A stretch of 14,074 bases of DNA from the NCBI GenBank assembly GCA_049696015.1, contig JBAVTG010000042.1:1-14074 (forward strand), in the 5' to 3' direction. How positions within the stretch are numbered: the first letter of the stretch is position 1; each line of letters starts with the position of its first letter. The notes under the pieces were generated by a model that searched no databases, was not told the origin of the DNA, and was given only the letters and a program-made list of their open reading frames with translations. Of the stretch, positions 6,657 through 13,160 are shown piece by piece. The translations under genes were made by a program, and so were the position numbers. This stretch comes from JANMEX01 sp049696015. Its GTDB lineage: Bacteria > Pseudomonadota > Alphaproteobacteria > Rhizobiales > Rhizobiaceae.

Positions 6657-8092
6657 GATTCTGTTTTGGCCGCTCCTTTTTCGGGCGTCCCAAAGTGCGC
6701 AAGTGAGTTGGCATAATAGGCTACCAGTTGTTCTTCACCATCAACAATCTGGTATAACCCGTTGTTCTCGCTGACCAGATTGCGCAAAGTGAACATGCGT
6801 AAGCCGGCAGTCACAGCATAGTCCCGGTCGGAGCGCGGCACATGCACATGCACGCCTTTGGCCTCCAGCTGGTCTATCAGCCGGTCAACCGAAGCCTTCA
6901 GCGACAGCATGTCGATTCCCTTTCCGCCTGCTTCGCGCAGCACATGGGCCACCAGCGCCACCGGCATGGCCGGAATGACAGCGCCGATGCGACCCATGAG
7001 TTCCTGTCCAAGCGCGTCGATCACGACCGACTGGCGCTCTGGCGTCAGCGCCGAAAAGCGTATTGCGTCCCGCTCGTTGAGGAAAGCTTTCAGTGACATT
7101 GGATTGCCGAACGCCACGCAGGCATAGCCGAATTTGTGCCATCGGCCTTTCAGCCGCAGGCGCAAATTGCGCCAGAGAAAGGCAAAGGTTTTCATGGCCG
7201 TCGTATAGAAAGGCTCCTTCGGCGGCGGGCCGTCAATTTCGGCCACCAGCGAGCGGTCCTCCAGAACCCTGTCATAATTGAGCCCTACAGGGATGAACAA
7301 CACGTCGCGCCCGTTTGGATCGAATCCCTCAACCATGTAGGAAATCAGCCCGAGCTTGACCGGACGCAATTTGCCATCGCGCGACAGACCGCCCTCGGGA
7401 AACATCGCCTGTGTGACGCCGGCTTGCGTCGCCATCTGCACATAGCGCGCCAGCACCTTGCGATAGAGCAGATTGCGCGAGGAGCGGCGGATGAAATAGG
7501 CGCCCATCGAGCGGATGAGCATCTGCAGCACCGGAATGCGCGCCCATTCGCCAACAGCATAGGACAGCGCTGTGGCGGTCGAGGCCATGTAGGTGACCAA
7601 AATGTAGTCCATGTTGGAGCGATGGTTCATTACAAACACAACCGTGGCGTCCGTATCGAGCGTCTCTAGTAGCGCCCGGTCGGTAAAGGCCAGCCGCACC
7701 CGGTAGAGCGATGTGGACACCCACCGCGCCAGCCGCGCCCCGATCCGGAAATAGGTGTAGGCAGAAAACGCCGGGACAATTTCGCGGGCATAGCGCCCGG
7801 CATCTGCCAACGCCGCCGCCACCGGCATGCCGCTGTCGCGGGCGTGCGCCTCAGCGGCGGAAACCACGGCAGGATCATTGGCCAGCCGGTCGATCAGCAC
7901 CTGCCGGGCTGTCAGTTTGAACGGGCGCAATTGGAGGCGCAGCCGCGAATTCAACTCTTCAATGGCGCGGTTGGCGCGGTTGCGCAAAACCCATTGCACG
8001 GCGGGATTGAGCAGACGGTCAAATAGACCCGCCAGAGCAAGGATGCCTGCCAAAATGACCAGCCAAAGCGGCAGTTCGACTGTTGAACCCAT
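6653..8092 (-). CDS. Glycerol-3-phosphate / DHAP acyltransferase (PlsB/GNPAT family)
   Basis: The 479-residue product begins with a hydrophobic segment (about 8-24) that should anchor it in the membrane. The four acyltransferase blocks are visible: NHRSNMDYIL (156-165) with the catalytic His157 and Asp162 (HX4D), GAYFIRR (197-203), FPEGGLSRDGKLRP (231-244) and VLFIPVGLNYDRVLED (264-279). These match the PlsB / peroxisomal DHAP acyltransferase (GNPAT) branch rather than PlsC, which is much shorter; E. coli PlsB is much longer. The substrate may therefore be G3P or DHAP; the AGPS-like and GlpD-like genes in the same operon favour DHAP. The ATG at 8092 has GGGAGGA five bases upstream. It is the first gene of the operon. 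C-terminal residues 300-479 are family-specific and not further assigned. Confidence 0.88.
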   Translation of the reverse strand: MGSTVELPLWLVILAGILALAGLFDRLLNPAVQWVLRNRANRAIEELNSRLRLQLRPFKLTARQVLIDRLANDPAVVSAAEAHARDSGMPVAAALADAGRYAREIVPAFSAYTYFRIGARLARWVSTSLYRVRLAFTDRALLETLDTDATVVFVMNHRSNMDYILVTYMASTATALSYAVGEWARIPVLQMLIRSMGAYFIRRSSRNLLYRKVLARYVQMATQAGVTQAMFPEGGLSRDGKLRPVKLGLISYMVEGFDPNGRDVLFIPVGLNYDRVLEDRSLVAEIDGPPPKEPFYTTAMKTFAFLWRNLRLRLKGRWHKFGYACVAFGNPMSLKAFLNERDAIRFSALTPERQSVVIDALGQELMGRIGAVIPAMPVALVAHVLREAGGKGIDMLSLKASVDRLIDQLEAKGVHVHVPRSDRDYAVTAGLRMFTLRNLVSENNGLYQIVDGEEQLVAYYANSLAHFGTPEKGAAKTES

Positions 8093-8105
8093 CCCGTCCT
8101 CCCGT

Positions 8106-8145
8106 TGCGGACTTTATGCGCTTGCCGCAACAGCGCAAGTCCGCA
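8106..8145 (-). promoter_or_regulatory. Leader hairpin or operator palindrome before the lipid operon
   Basis: Bases 8106-8114 pair with 8137-8145 (9 bp) and 8118-8122 pair with 8132-8136 (5 bp), leaving a three-base bulge (8115-8117) and a nine-base loop. The base of the stem is next to the GGGAGGA ribosome binding site of the acyltransferase gene. A weak promoter reading (CTTGCG, 16 bases, ATAAAG on the minus strand) lies inside the same structure. It could be an RNA leader element or a DNA operator; the sequence does not settle this. Confidence 0.5.
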
Positions 8146-8157
8146 GGGATAGCCAAC

Positions 8158-8189
8158 AAAAAAGCCCCTGCGGTTTCCCGCAGGGGCTT
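8158..8189 (-). terminator. Intrinsic terminator of the DUF1344 gene
   Basis: On the minus strand a perfect 12-bp GC-rich stem (8189-8178 with 8173-8162) and a four-base loop are followed by six T residues (8163-8158). It begins 28 bases after the DUF1344 stop. It should uncouple that highly structured small gene from the lipid operon, which starts at 8092 and so needs its own promoter in the remaining 65 bases. Confidence 0.92.
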
Positions 8190-8216
8190 GGTGAAGCCGA
8201 AGCTTCGCCGCCAGAT

Positions 8217-8462
8217 TTACATCTTGGCGACTTCAACAGCCGATGCGGCTTTGGTGGCGTCGTCGAAGGTGATCTTCACCTTGGCGCCGGCAGCAAGACC
8301 TTCCACAACAACGCCTTCGGCAAGCGTGAATGCCTGGCCGTCTTCGAGTGTGACCATCTTGGTGGCTTCGTCATAAGCCTTTACGACGCCTTCAACTTCA
8401 CCGGCATAAGCGGCGGCAGCGAAAGCAACGGAAGCGACGAGCGTGGCGAGGATCTTCTTCAT
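8217..8462 (-). CDS. Small exported DUF1344 protein
   Basis: The product has 81 residues. Residues 1-20 are a Sec signal peptide (KK, a hydrophobic core, then AYA with cleavage before GEVEG). The mature 61 residues form the DUF1344 pattern: EVEGVVKAYDEATKMVTLEDGQAFTL is a repeat-like beta strand pair, and VKITFDD follows. It should be a small periplasmic beta-barrel-like protein. No function is established for the family, which is common in Rhizobiales. The ATG has GGAG eight bases upstream, and a strong terminator follows, so it is expressed as a single-gene unit. Its upstream region is long and carries two palindromes (see 8562-8598). Confidence 0.85.
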   Translation of the reverse strand: MKKILATLVASVAFAAAAYAGEVEGVVKAYDEATKMVTLEDGQAFTLAEGVVVEGLAAGAKVKITFDDATKAASAVEVAKM

Positions 8463-8994
8463 GTGGACTACTCCATATTCTTCAAAACTGCCCGGTCCCG
8501 GAACCCGCTAGGAATTCGCTGATTCCGCCGGACGTGTTCGCTCTTAGCCCAGGTTTTTTTAGTGATGCAAGTCACGAAAAATGAAATTGTTCAACAATAT
8601 CAATGACATGATTTCGCCGCATTTGGCTCCAACGCCCGGATTCCCGTGAGATCATTGCGGCAAAGTGGCGGCAAACCGATTGAAATGATATCCACTTTTC
8701 GATCACGAAATGTGCTGCTGTCCCTGAGTGGGACCGATATCCGCGGCACCCCGGATTCCGCAATCCAATACGCCGCGCCAGAACAGCTGAAATATGCGGC
8801 AAATGCCTTTTTCGTCTTACCGATAAAGAGGCAGCTTGACTCTTTTTGCGCCATGGGCGAATAAATTTTCAGGAGTGCGCCTGCGCTGCCCTTCGTTTCT
8901 GGGAGGAGCACCGGGATTGTGCGCGGCGCACCCGGTCTACCTTTTTCAAACATTCAGATTGTGGCAGCGTCTCAATGGCGCATGGCCAATTGGG
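8463..8994. other. 532-bp stretch with no recognisable gene
   Basis: This is the spacer between the start of the DUF1344 gene and the end of the broken MauE-like gene. Open frames of 70-117 codons occur on both strands (for example 8600-8953 minus), but none has recognisable motifs or a convincing ribosome binding site. The DUF1344 promoter should lie in its left part: TTGCAT (8570-8565), 17 bases, CTAAGA (8547-8542) on the minus strand is a weak candidate. No tRNA, terminator or mobile-element end was seen in the remainder. Confidence 0.6.
8562..8598. promoter_or_regulatory. Two palindromes upstream of the DUF1344 gene
   Basis: GTGA-N6-TCAC (8562-8575) has the spacing of a CRP/FNR-superfamily site. 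Ten bases further on, ATTGTT-C-AACAAT (8586-8598) is a perfect 13-bp palindrome. Both lie 100-137 bases upstream of the DUF1344 start, and the first overlaps the candidate -35 element. Regulator and target are inferred. Confidence 0.35.
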
Positions 8995-9462
8995 TCACAT
9001 CCCGAACAGCAGCATCCATGCCGCCATCATCGCCATGCCGGCATTCTCGATGATGGTGACCGTTGACATCGGCAACTGAAACACCGTCCCAAGACACGCG
9101 CACTGGATGGTCTCATTGCGGCTGACGGATTAAATGACGCCAACAGCCCCGACAAGGCTCAGGATCAACGCAACCCACGTAGCCGCGCCCATCTGCAACC
9201 AGAACAAAAACGCGAACCCGAGCGCCAACTCTACAAAAGGGTAGATATAGCCCCACGGCTTGAATGCTTTGGCGATGACATCATAGCGGGAGCAGGCCTC
9301 GGCAAAAGCCGGAACATCCAGCAGTTTGAAAGCTCCGAACACAATATAGAACCCGGCCATGAAGCTCATCATCCAGCTTTGCCCGGCAAGGGATGCAACG
9401 GCAATAATGCCCATGATCAAGAGCAGCGGATAGTAGGCGCCGAACCAAGCAAAAATCGGCAT
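8995..9462 (-). pseudogene. MauE/DoxX-like membrane protein gene interrupted by an in-frame TAA
   Basis: From ATG 9462 the frame encodes about 110 residues with several membrane helices (YYPLLLIMGIIAVASLAG, SFMAGFYIVFGAFKLLDV, GYIYPFVELALGFAFLF, WVALILSLVGAVGVI) and then meets TAA at 9132-9130. The very same frame continues for 44 more codons to the TGA at 8997-8995 and encodes IQCACLGTVFQLPMSTVT followed by a last hydrophobic helix. From memory this CxCLGTVFxLPMS block is the conserved C-terminus of MauE-like redox-associated membrane proteins and includes the two-cysteine motif. The stop therefore removes the conserved end; one base change from CAA, AAA or GAA would create it. The N-terminus is also uncertain: a TTG at 9474 is an alternative, no good ribosome binding site is seen, and the frame abuts the neighbouring gene remnant. 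Confidence 0.78.
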
Positions 9463-9763
9463 CGGCACTGCCAAAGACGGTATGGAACAACCGATCCATT
9501 ATTGGGATCCGTCAATCGCACCCTCGGGCCTCGCATTCTTTTCCGGAGCAAAGTACCCGGAGTGGAAAGGTGATTTGTTCGTCGGCGCGCTTGCGGGGAC
9601 AAAGCTGGTGCGGCTTGACATGGACAATGGCAAAGTCATCGGCGAGGAAGCGATGCTGGAAGATCTGGGCGAGCGCATCCGCGACGTGCGCGAAGGACCG
9701 GATGGCGAACTTTACCTGTTGACGGACAGCCCGGAAGGCCGGGTGCTCAAGCTCATTCGCTAG
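9437..9763 (+). pseudogene. C-terminal remnant of a PQQ-dependent aldose/sugar dehydrogenase
   Basis: About 108 codons remain, from just after two tandem TAG codons (9431-9436) to the TAG at 9761-9763. The recognisable part begins near KIGIGTAKDGMEQP and runs through YWDPSIAPSGLAFF, GDLFVGALAGTKLVRL, GERIRDVREGPDGELYLLTD and the end. This is the last blade region of the YliI/Asd-like beta-propeller sugar dehydrogenases, which are about 370-400 residues long with an N-terminal signal peptide. The first 270 or so residues, including most of the PQQ pocket, are absent. An ATG at 9482 lies inside the conserved block (GMEQP) and is not a plausible true start. The remnant lies head-to-head with the MauE-like gene. 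It is almost certainly non-functional. Confidence 0.82.
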
Positions 9764-9799
9764 CCGGCGGGCGGCCAATTGGCGCAACCCGCTTTCCCT

Positions 9800-10306
9800 T
9801 TAAATCTCGGCAACACCCACAACCAGATTGTGTCCATAGGCTTTCGCGCATTTTGGGCACGTGGTGTAAAAGAAATAGGTCCGTTTCGGCTCCTTGCCCT
9901 TTTCCCTGACAAGCCGGTCCATCTCGTCGCACCAGATTTTTGACTGGCTGAACGGCCCGTCAAACACCTTGGTGACGAAGTCGCCGCTGAGCTGGGTCAT
10001 CTCTTCGCCCGGCACATCGTGTGAGGCGGCGAACAAATGCTCGGCTTGCCAAGGCGACAGGTCCCTGCTGAGCACGACATGGCCGTCCGCGCCATAGGCA
10101 TTTGCAGCTTCAATTTCGCTCTGCACCCGGCTGAATACCGAACCCATGTTCAACGGGATGTGCATCGCGCTGCGCGTTGTCGCCCGGACAAATCGCTTGT
10201 CCTTGAAATGCAGATCTTGTCCGTCCCAGCCATCCTGGTTGAATCTGGGACAGCAGCCTGTGGTGTTGACGCTTTCATCATAATGAGGAAATTCGTTGGT
10301 TTTCAT
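9800..10306 (-). CDS. Conserved CxxC protein, widely annotated only as 'hydrolase'
   Basis: The product has 168 residues with no signal peptide or membrane helix. Seen features are TGCCPRF (16-22), GWDGQDLHFKDKRFV (26-40), HIPLNMGSVF (49-58), LSRDLSPW (79-86) and a C-terminal TTCPKCAKAYG (148-158) whose Cys150 and Cys153 form a CPKC motif. I recognise the sequence as a widespread conserved family but know no demonstrated activity; the CC and CxxC pairs suggest metal binding or thiol chemistry, which is inference. ATG 10306 has GGAGG seven bases upstream. It is divergent from an FNT channel gene across a 124-bp spacer, and both probably share one FNR/FixK box, so it should be induced at low oxygen. 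Confidence 0.75.
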   Translation of the reverse strand: MKTNEFPHYDESVNTTGCCPRFNQDGWDGQDLHFKDKRFVRATTRSAMHIPLNMGSVFSRVQSEIEAANAYGADGHVVLSRDLSPWQAEHLFAASHDVPGEEMTQLSGDFVTKVFDGPFSQSKIWCDEMDRLVREKGKEPKRTYFFYTTCPKCAKAYGHNLVVGVAEI

Positions 10307-10336
10307 CGAAGCGCCTCCAGACTTCTTTAAAGGAAA

Positions 10337-10342
10337 ATTATG
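10337..10342 (-). promoter_or_regulatory. -10 element for the CxxC protein gene
   Basis: CATAAT on the minus strand (10342-10337) matches five of six consensus bases. A transcript starting near 10330 would place the FNR-type box centre (10371.5) at -41.5, the usual position for class II activation. No -35 hexamer is needed in that arrangement. Confidence 0.5.
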
Positions 10343-10364
10343 CGCCCTCTAGCGCCGAACCCCG

Positions 10365-10378
10365 TTGATGTGGGTCAA
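10365..10378. promoter_or_regulatory. FNR/FixK-type binding site
   Basis: TTGAT-GTGG-GTCAA fits the alphaproteobacterial FNR/FixK consensus TTGAT-N4-(A/G)TCAA with nine or ten of ten core positions. It lies between two divergent genes, one a formate/nitrite channel often controlled by oxygen level. The box is about 41 bases from both predicted starts. Confidence 0.75.
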
Positions 10379-10399
10379 AAGCCGGGACTCGTGCCATTG

Positions 10400-10405
10400 T
10401 ATGCT
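10400..10405 (+). promoter_or_regulatory. -10 element for the FNT channel gene
   Basis: TATGCT (10400-10405) predicts a start near 10412, which places the FNR-type box centre at about -40.5. The leader would be about 19 bases and includes the GGGAG ribosome binding site before ATG 10431. The match to consensus is four of six, as expected for an activator-dependent promoter. Confidence 0.45.
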
Positions 10406-10430
10406 CAAATACCAATCGGGAGCCCGCCCC

Positions 10431-11195
10431 ATGACCTCGCTTCACAAACCCTCCGAAATCGCCGATCTGGTCGAAAACGCGGGCGTCGCCAAGGCGGCAA
10501 TTCCATTCCATGCGCTGGTCATCCTTTCCGTTTTGGCAGGAGCATTCATCGCGTTCGGCTCCGCGTTTTACCTGATGTCCATGACCGGTGCGGATCTTGG
10601 CTATGGGCCATCGCGGGTTCTGGGCGGCATGGTCTTCTCGCTCGGGCTTATACTGGTGGTTATCGGCGGGGCGGAACTGTTCACCGGCAACGCCCTGATC
10701 GTCATGGCTTATGTTGACAAACGCATTTCCACGGCAGCGCTGTTGCGCAACTGGACAATTGTCTGGTGCGGCAATTTCGTTGGCGCCCTCCTCATCGCGC
10801 TTGCATTCGCCCAGACGGGATTGATCGAAGCCGGCTTCGGCCAGACCGCCGCCAAGGTGGCCACAGCCAAAATGGCGCTCGGGCCACTTGATATTTTCGT
10901 CCGCGCCATCCTGTGCAACGCTTTGGTTTGCCTGGCTGTATGGCTGTCATTCGCCGCAACCGATGTCGCGGGCAAAATCCTGTCCATCATCATGCCCGTT
11001 GCAGCCTTTGTCGCTCTGGGGTTGGAACACTCCATCGCCAACATGTTCATGCTGCCGCTCGGCCTGATAGCGGGCGCGGAAGGATCGCCAGTGCTGGCGC
11101 TGCAAAACATCCTCATCGCCACTGCAGGCAACATTGCGGGCGGCGCCGGCGGCGTCGCGCTTGCCTACCGCTTCGCATTCAAGCCACAGGTTTGA
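10431..11195 (+). CDS. Formate/nitrite transporter (FNT) family channel
   Basis: The product has 254 residues with six hydrophobic segments, the FNT pentamer-channel topology in the inner membrane. FNT signatures are GLILVVIGGAELFTGN (72-87), LCNALVCLAVWL (161-172) and the pore histidine block GLEHSIANMF (197-206), whose His200 corresponds to the key pore His of FocA. It should pass formate, nitrite or a similar small anion. The start is ATG 10431, because GGGAG lies eight bases upstream; an upstream in-frame start at 10365 would lie inside the FNR-type box. Control by FNR/FixK is predicted. Its last 17 bases overlap the end of the convergent glycosyltransferase gene. FocA versus NirC type cannot be settled. 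Confidence 0.92.
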   Translation: MTSLHKPSEIADLVENAGVAKAAIPFHALVILSVLAGAFIAFGSAFYLMSMTGADLGYGPSRVLGGMVFSLGLILVVIGGAELFTGNALIVMAYVDKRISTAALLRNWTIVWCGNFVGALLIALAFAQTGLIEAGFGQTAAKVATAKMALGPLDIFVRAILCNALVCLAVWLSFAATDVAGKILSIIMPVAAFVALGLEHSIANMFMLPLGLIAGAEGSPVLALQNILIATAGNIAGGAGGVALAYRFAFKPQV

Positions 11196-12276
11196 CCGGC
11201 GGCACGAAGGAAGATTTGGCGATCGCCGCCTGATAGGCCGCCTCGATCTGCGGCAGGATCACCGATGGCGCCAGATGCCTGGCAACCTTGGCCCTGCAGG
11301 CCGAACCGGCCCGTAGCCGCAAATCCGGGTCATTGAACAGCCGTTTGAGGCATTGATACACGCCCTCTTCATCGCCCTGCTCAAACAACAGGTCCGGCGG
11401 CGTGATATCAGACATGTTGCCGACGAGGTAAGAGATGGTTGGAATTTCCCGCGCCATCGCCTCCAGCGGCGCGATCGGCCCTTCCTCGCGGAATGAGAGC
11501 ATGAGAAACACATCAAACGCAGGCAGTAGGTCGGCAACATCGTTTCGCTGATGGGTCAGAACCACCAAGGGGTCAGCCCTGAAGCCCTCAAACACCGGCT
11601 TTTCGTGCGGCAATGGATTTTCCGGATAGTTGCCGATCAGGAGCAGCCGCACTGGCAGGCCATCGCCGGCCAGACGCTGTGTCAGCCGCTGCATGGCAGC
11701 CTGGTTTTTCCGCTCCTCAAGATGTCCGACAGCGCCAATGACAAACGCATCAGCTGCAATGCCAAGCTGCGCGCGGGGTTTGAGTCTGGCGGCAGCATTG
11801 GCCGGTTCGATCTGCTCGACCGGAAACATGTTGGAAATGACGCGGATGGATTTGCGCCGCGCCAGCAGCCGCTTTACGTAAAAATCAGCGGTATCCTGGC
11901 TCGGCGCAATGACGATATGCGCCGCCATCCAAGGCAGCTGGAACTTGCGCGAATGGGCCGTCATCACCGCAGGAAACCCCGACGCAAACCGGAAAACCAT
12001 GCCGAACTTGTTTGCCTTGCTGCCATGGCAATGCGCCAGATCACCATTCCAGTCGCGGATGATATAGCCGACGCGGCGGATTTCCGAAGGCACAGCTTTG
12101 AAACTGGACGTGATCAGTTCGATGCGCGGATCATAGGATTGCGCGGCCAGCCACGACCCTTCCGGGCAGACCAGCATGACCGCATGCCCGGCCTTCACCT
12201 GCTCATTCGCCAGCGTGAACGAGCTGGTCGCAACCCCGTTAAGCGCCATGTGGCCAACCAGATGTGCAATGCGCAT
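11179..12276 (-). CDS. Family 4 glycosyltransferase
   Basis: The product has 365 residues with two Rossmann-like halves, as in GT-B enzymes. The acceptor half starts MRIAHLVGHMALNGVA with a glycine-rich turn. The donor half holds VIGAVGHLEERKNQ (about 179-192), LLLIGNYPE (212-220) and FREEGPIAPLEAMAR (262-276), which carries the E-x7-E sugar-nucleotide motif of GT4 proteins. Such enzymes add a sugar to lipid or polysaccharide precursors at the cytoplasmic face of the membrane. No signal peptide or helix is seen. ATG 12276 is chosen because it opens the first beta strand; an upstream TTG at 12288 is an alternative. It lies 79 bp downstream of the XRE gene on the same strand, and no other polysaccharide genes are in the window, so substrate and pathway are unknown. 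Confidence 0.88.
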   Translation of the reverse strand: MRIAHLVGHMALNGVATSSFTLANEQVKAGHAVMLVCPEGSWLAAQSYDPRIELITSSFKAVPSEIRRVGYIIRDWNGDLAHCHGSKANKFGMVFRFASGFPAVMTAHSRKFQLPWMAAHIVIAPSQDTADFYVKRLLARRKSIRVISNMFPVEQIEPANAAARLKPRAQLGIAADAFVIGAVGHLEERKNQAAMQRLTQRLAGDGLPVRLLLIGNYPENPLPHEKPVFEGFRADPLVVLTHQRNDVADLLPAFDVFLMLSFREEGPIAPLEAMAREIPTISYLVGNMSDITPPDLLFEQGDEEGVYQCLKRLFNDPDLRLRAGSACRAKVARHLAPSVILPQIEAAYQAAIAKSSFVPPVKPVA

Positions 12277-12355
12277 GATATGTCCCAACTACGATGACCG
12301 CGCATAGTCACGGATGGCGAAAGAAGCAATCACGCAGCCGGAAATTGATAGCGCA

Positions 12356-13138
12356 TCATCGGCCCGCAGCCTCAAAAAGCCGTTCCGTCGCCTCATCCGC
12401 CGGAAACAGCAGCTCAATACGCATGTCCGCCAACGCAATGTCCTCCGCGGTGCCGAATTGCGCAATCGTGGCGAAAACGGAGAATATCTGCCCGCCAAGC
12501 CGATAGCGCGTCGGGACAATTGCCGGCATGTTGGCGTGCTGCGGCGCGTTTCGAAGGGACGGATCAAGCGCCAGCTGCGCCGCGGCCTTGTCCAGTATCG
12601 CATCGCCGCCAAGGTGGGCGCTTTCGGTGCGCAGCCTCGCCAGCGTGTGGGCCGCCACTTCCGGCCAGTTTTCAATCATGCTTTCCGCCCGTCCGGGTTC
12701 CAGCATTGCTGACAGGATGCTGTCGCCGACAGCAACCCCGAAAGCGGACAGCACCAGCGTCCCGGCCTGATTGGCCGTGACAATGTTCCAGTGCCGGTCA
12801 ATCACCAGCGCAGGAAAGGGATCGTGCCGGTCGATGACCCGCGCAATCGCGCGGCGGACTGGCTCCATGTCGCCGGCGTCCAGGGCGCGTGTCGCCCACG
12901 CCGGGCGGAAACCGGCAGCATCGAGCATCCGGTTGCGCTCGCCGCGCGGCACCTCCAGTGCTTCGCTCAGCTGCATCACCATCGACCGGCTCGGCCGCGA
13001 CCGTCCGGTTTCCAGAAAGGCGATGTGCCGCGCCGAGACATTGGCGTTGAGGCCAAGCTCAAGCTGGCTGAGTTTGCGTTTGCCGCGCCATTCGCGCAAG
13101 GCGTTGCCATAGCCGCTGGTCCCAATTCCGCTGGTCAA
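12356..13138 (-). CDS. XRE-type regulator with MmyB-like ligand-binding domain
   Basis: The product has 260 residues from the chosen start. Residues about 10-65 form the helix-turn-helix (LREWRGKRKLSQLELGLNAN, then VSARHIAFLETGRSRPS). The rest matches the MmyB/MLTR ligand-binding domain with FPALVIDRHWNIVTANQAG (about 107-125), a PAS-like fold. Relatives bind fatty acids or similar small lipids and control neighbouring genes; the ligand here is unknown. The start is TTG 13138, with GGAG eight bases upstream. A longer frame to 13279 would overlap the divergent membrane protein gene and give an unusual Cys-rich extension, so it is rejected. Two small palindromes lie just upstream. The glycosyltransferase gene follows downstream. 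Confidence 0.85.
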   Translation of the reverse strand: MTSGIGTSGYGNALREWRGKRKLSQLELGLNANVSARHIAFLETGRSRPSRSMVMQLSEALEVPRGERNRMLDAAGFRPAWATRALDAGDMEPVRRAIARVIDRHDPFPALVIDRHWNIVTANQAGTLVLSAFGVAVGDSILSAMLEPGRAESMIENWPEVAAHTLARLRTESAHLGGDAILDKAAAQLALDPSLRNAPQHANMPAIVPTRYRLGGQIFSVFATIAQFGTAEDIALADMRIELLFPADEATERLFEAAGR

Positions 13139-13160
13139 TGTCCGCTCTCCAAACTGGCGT

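Noticed and set aside
8600..8953. A 117-codon minus-strand frame in the long spacer.
   Set aside because: No motifs, no convincing ribosome binding site, and the frame is not unusual for GC-rich sequence.
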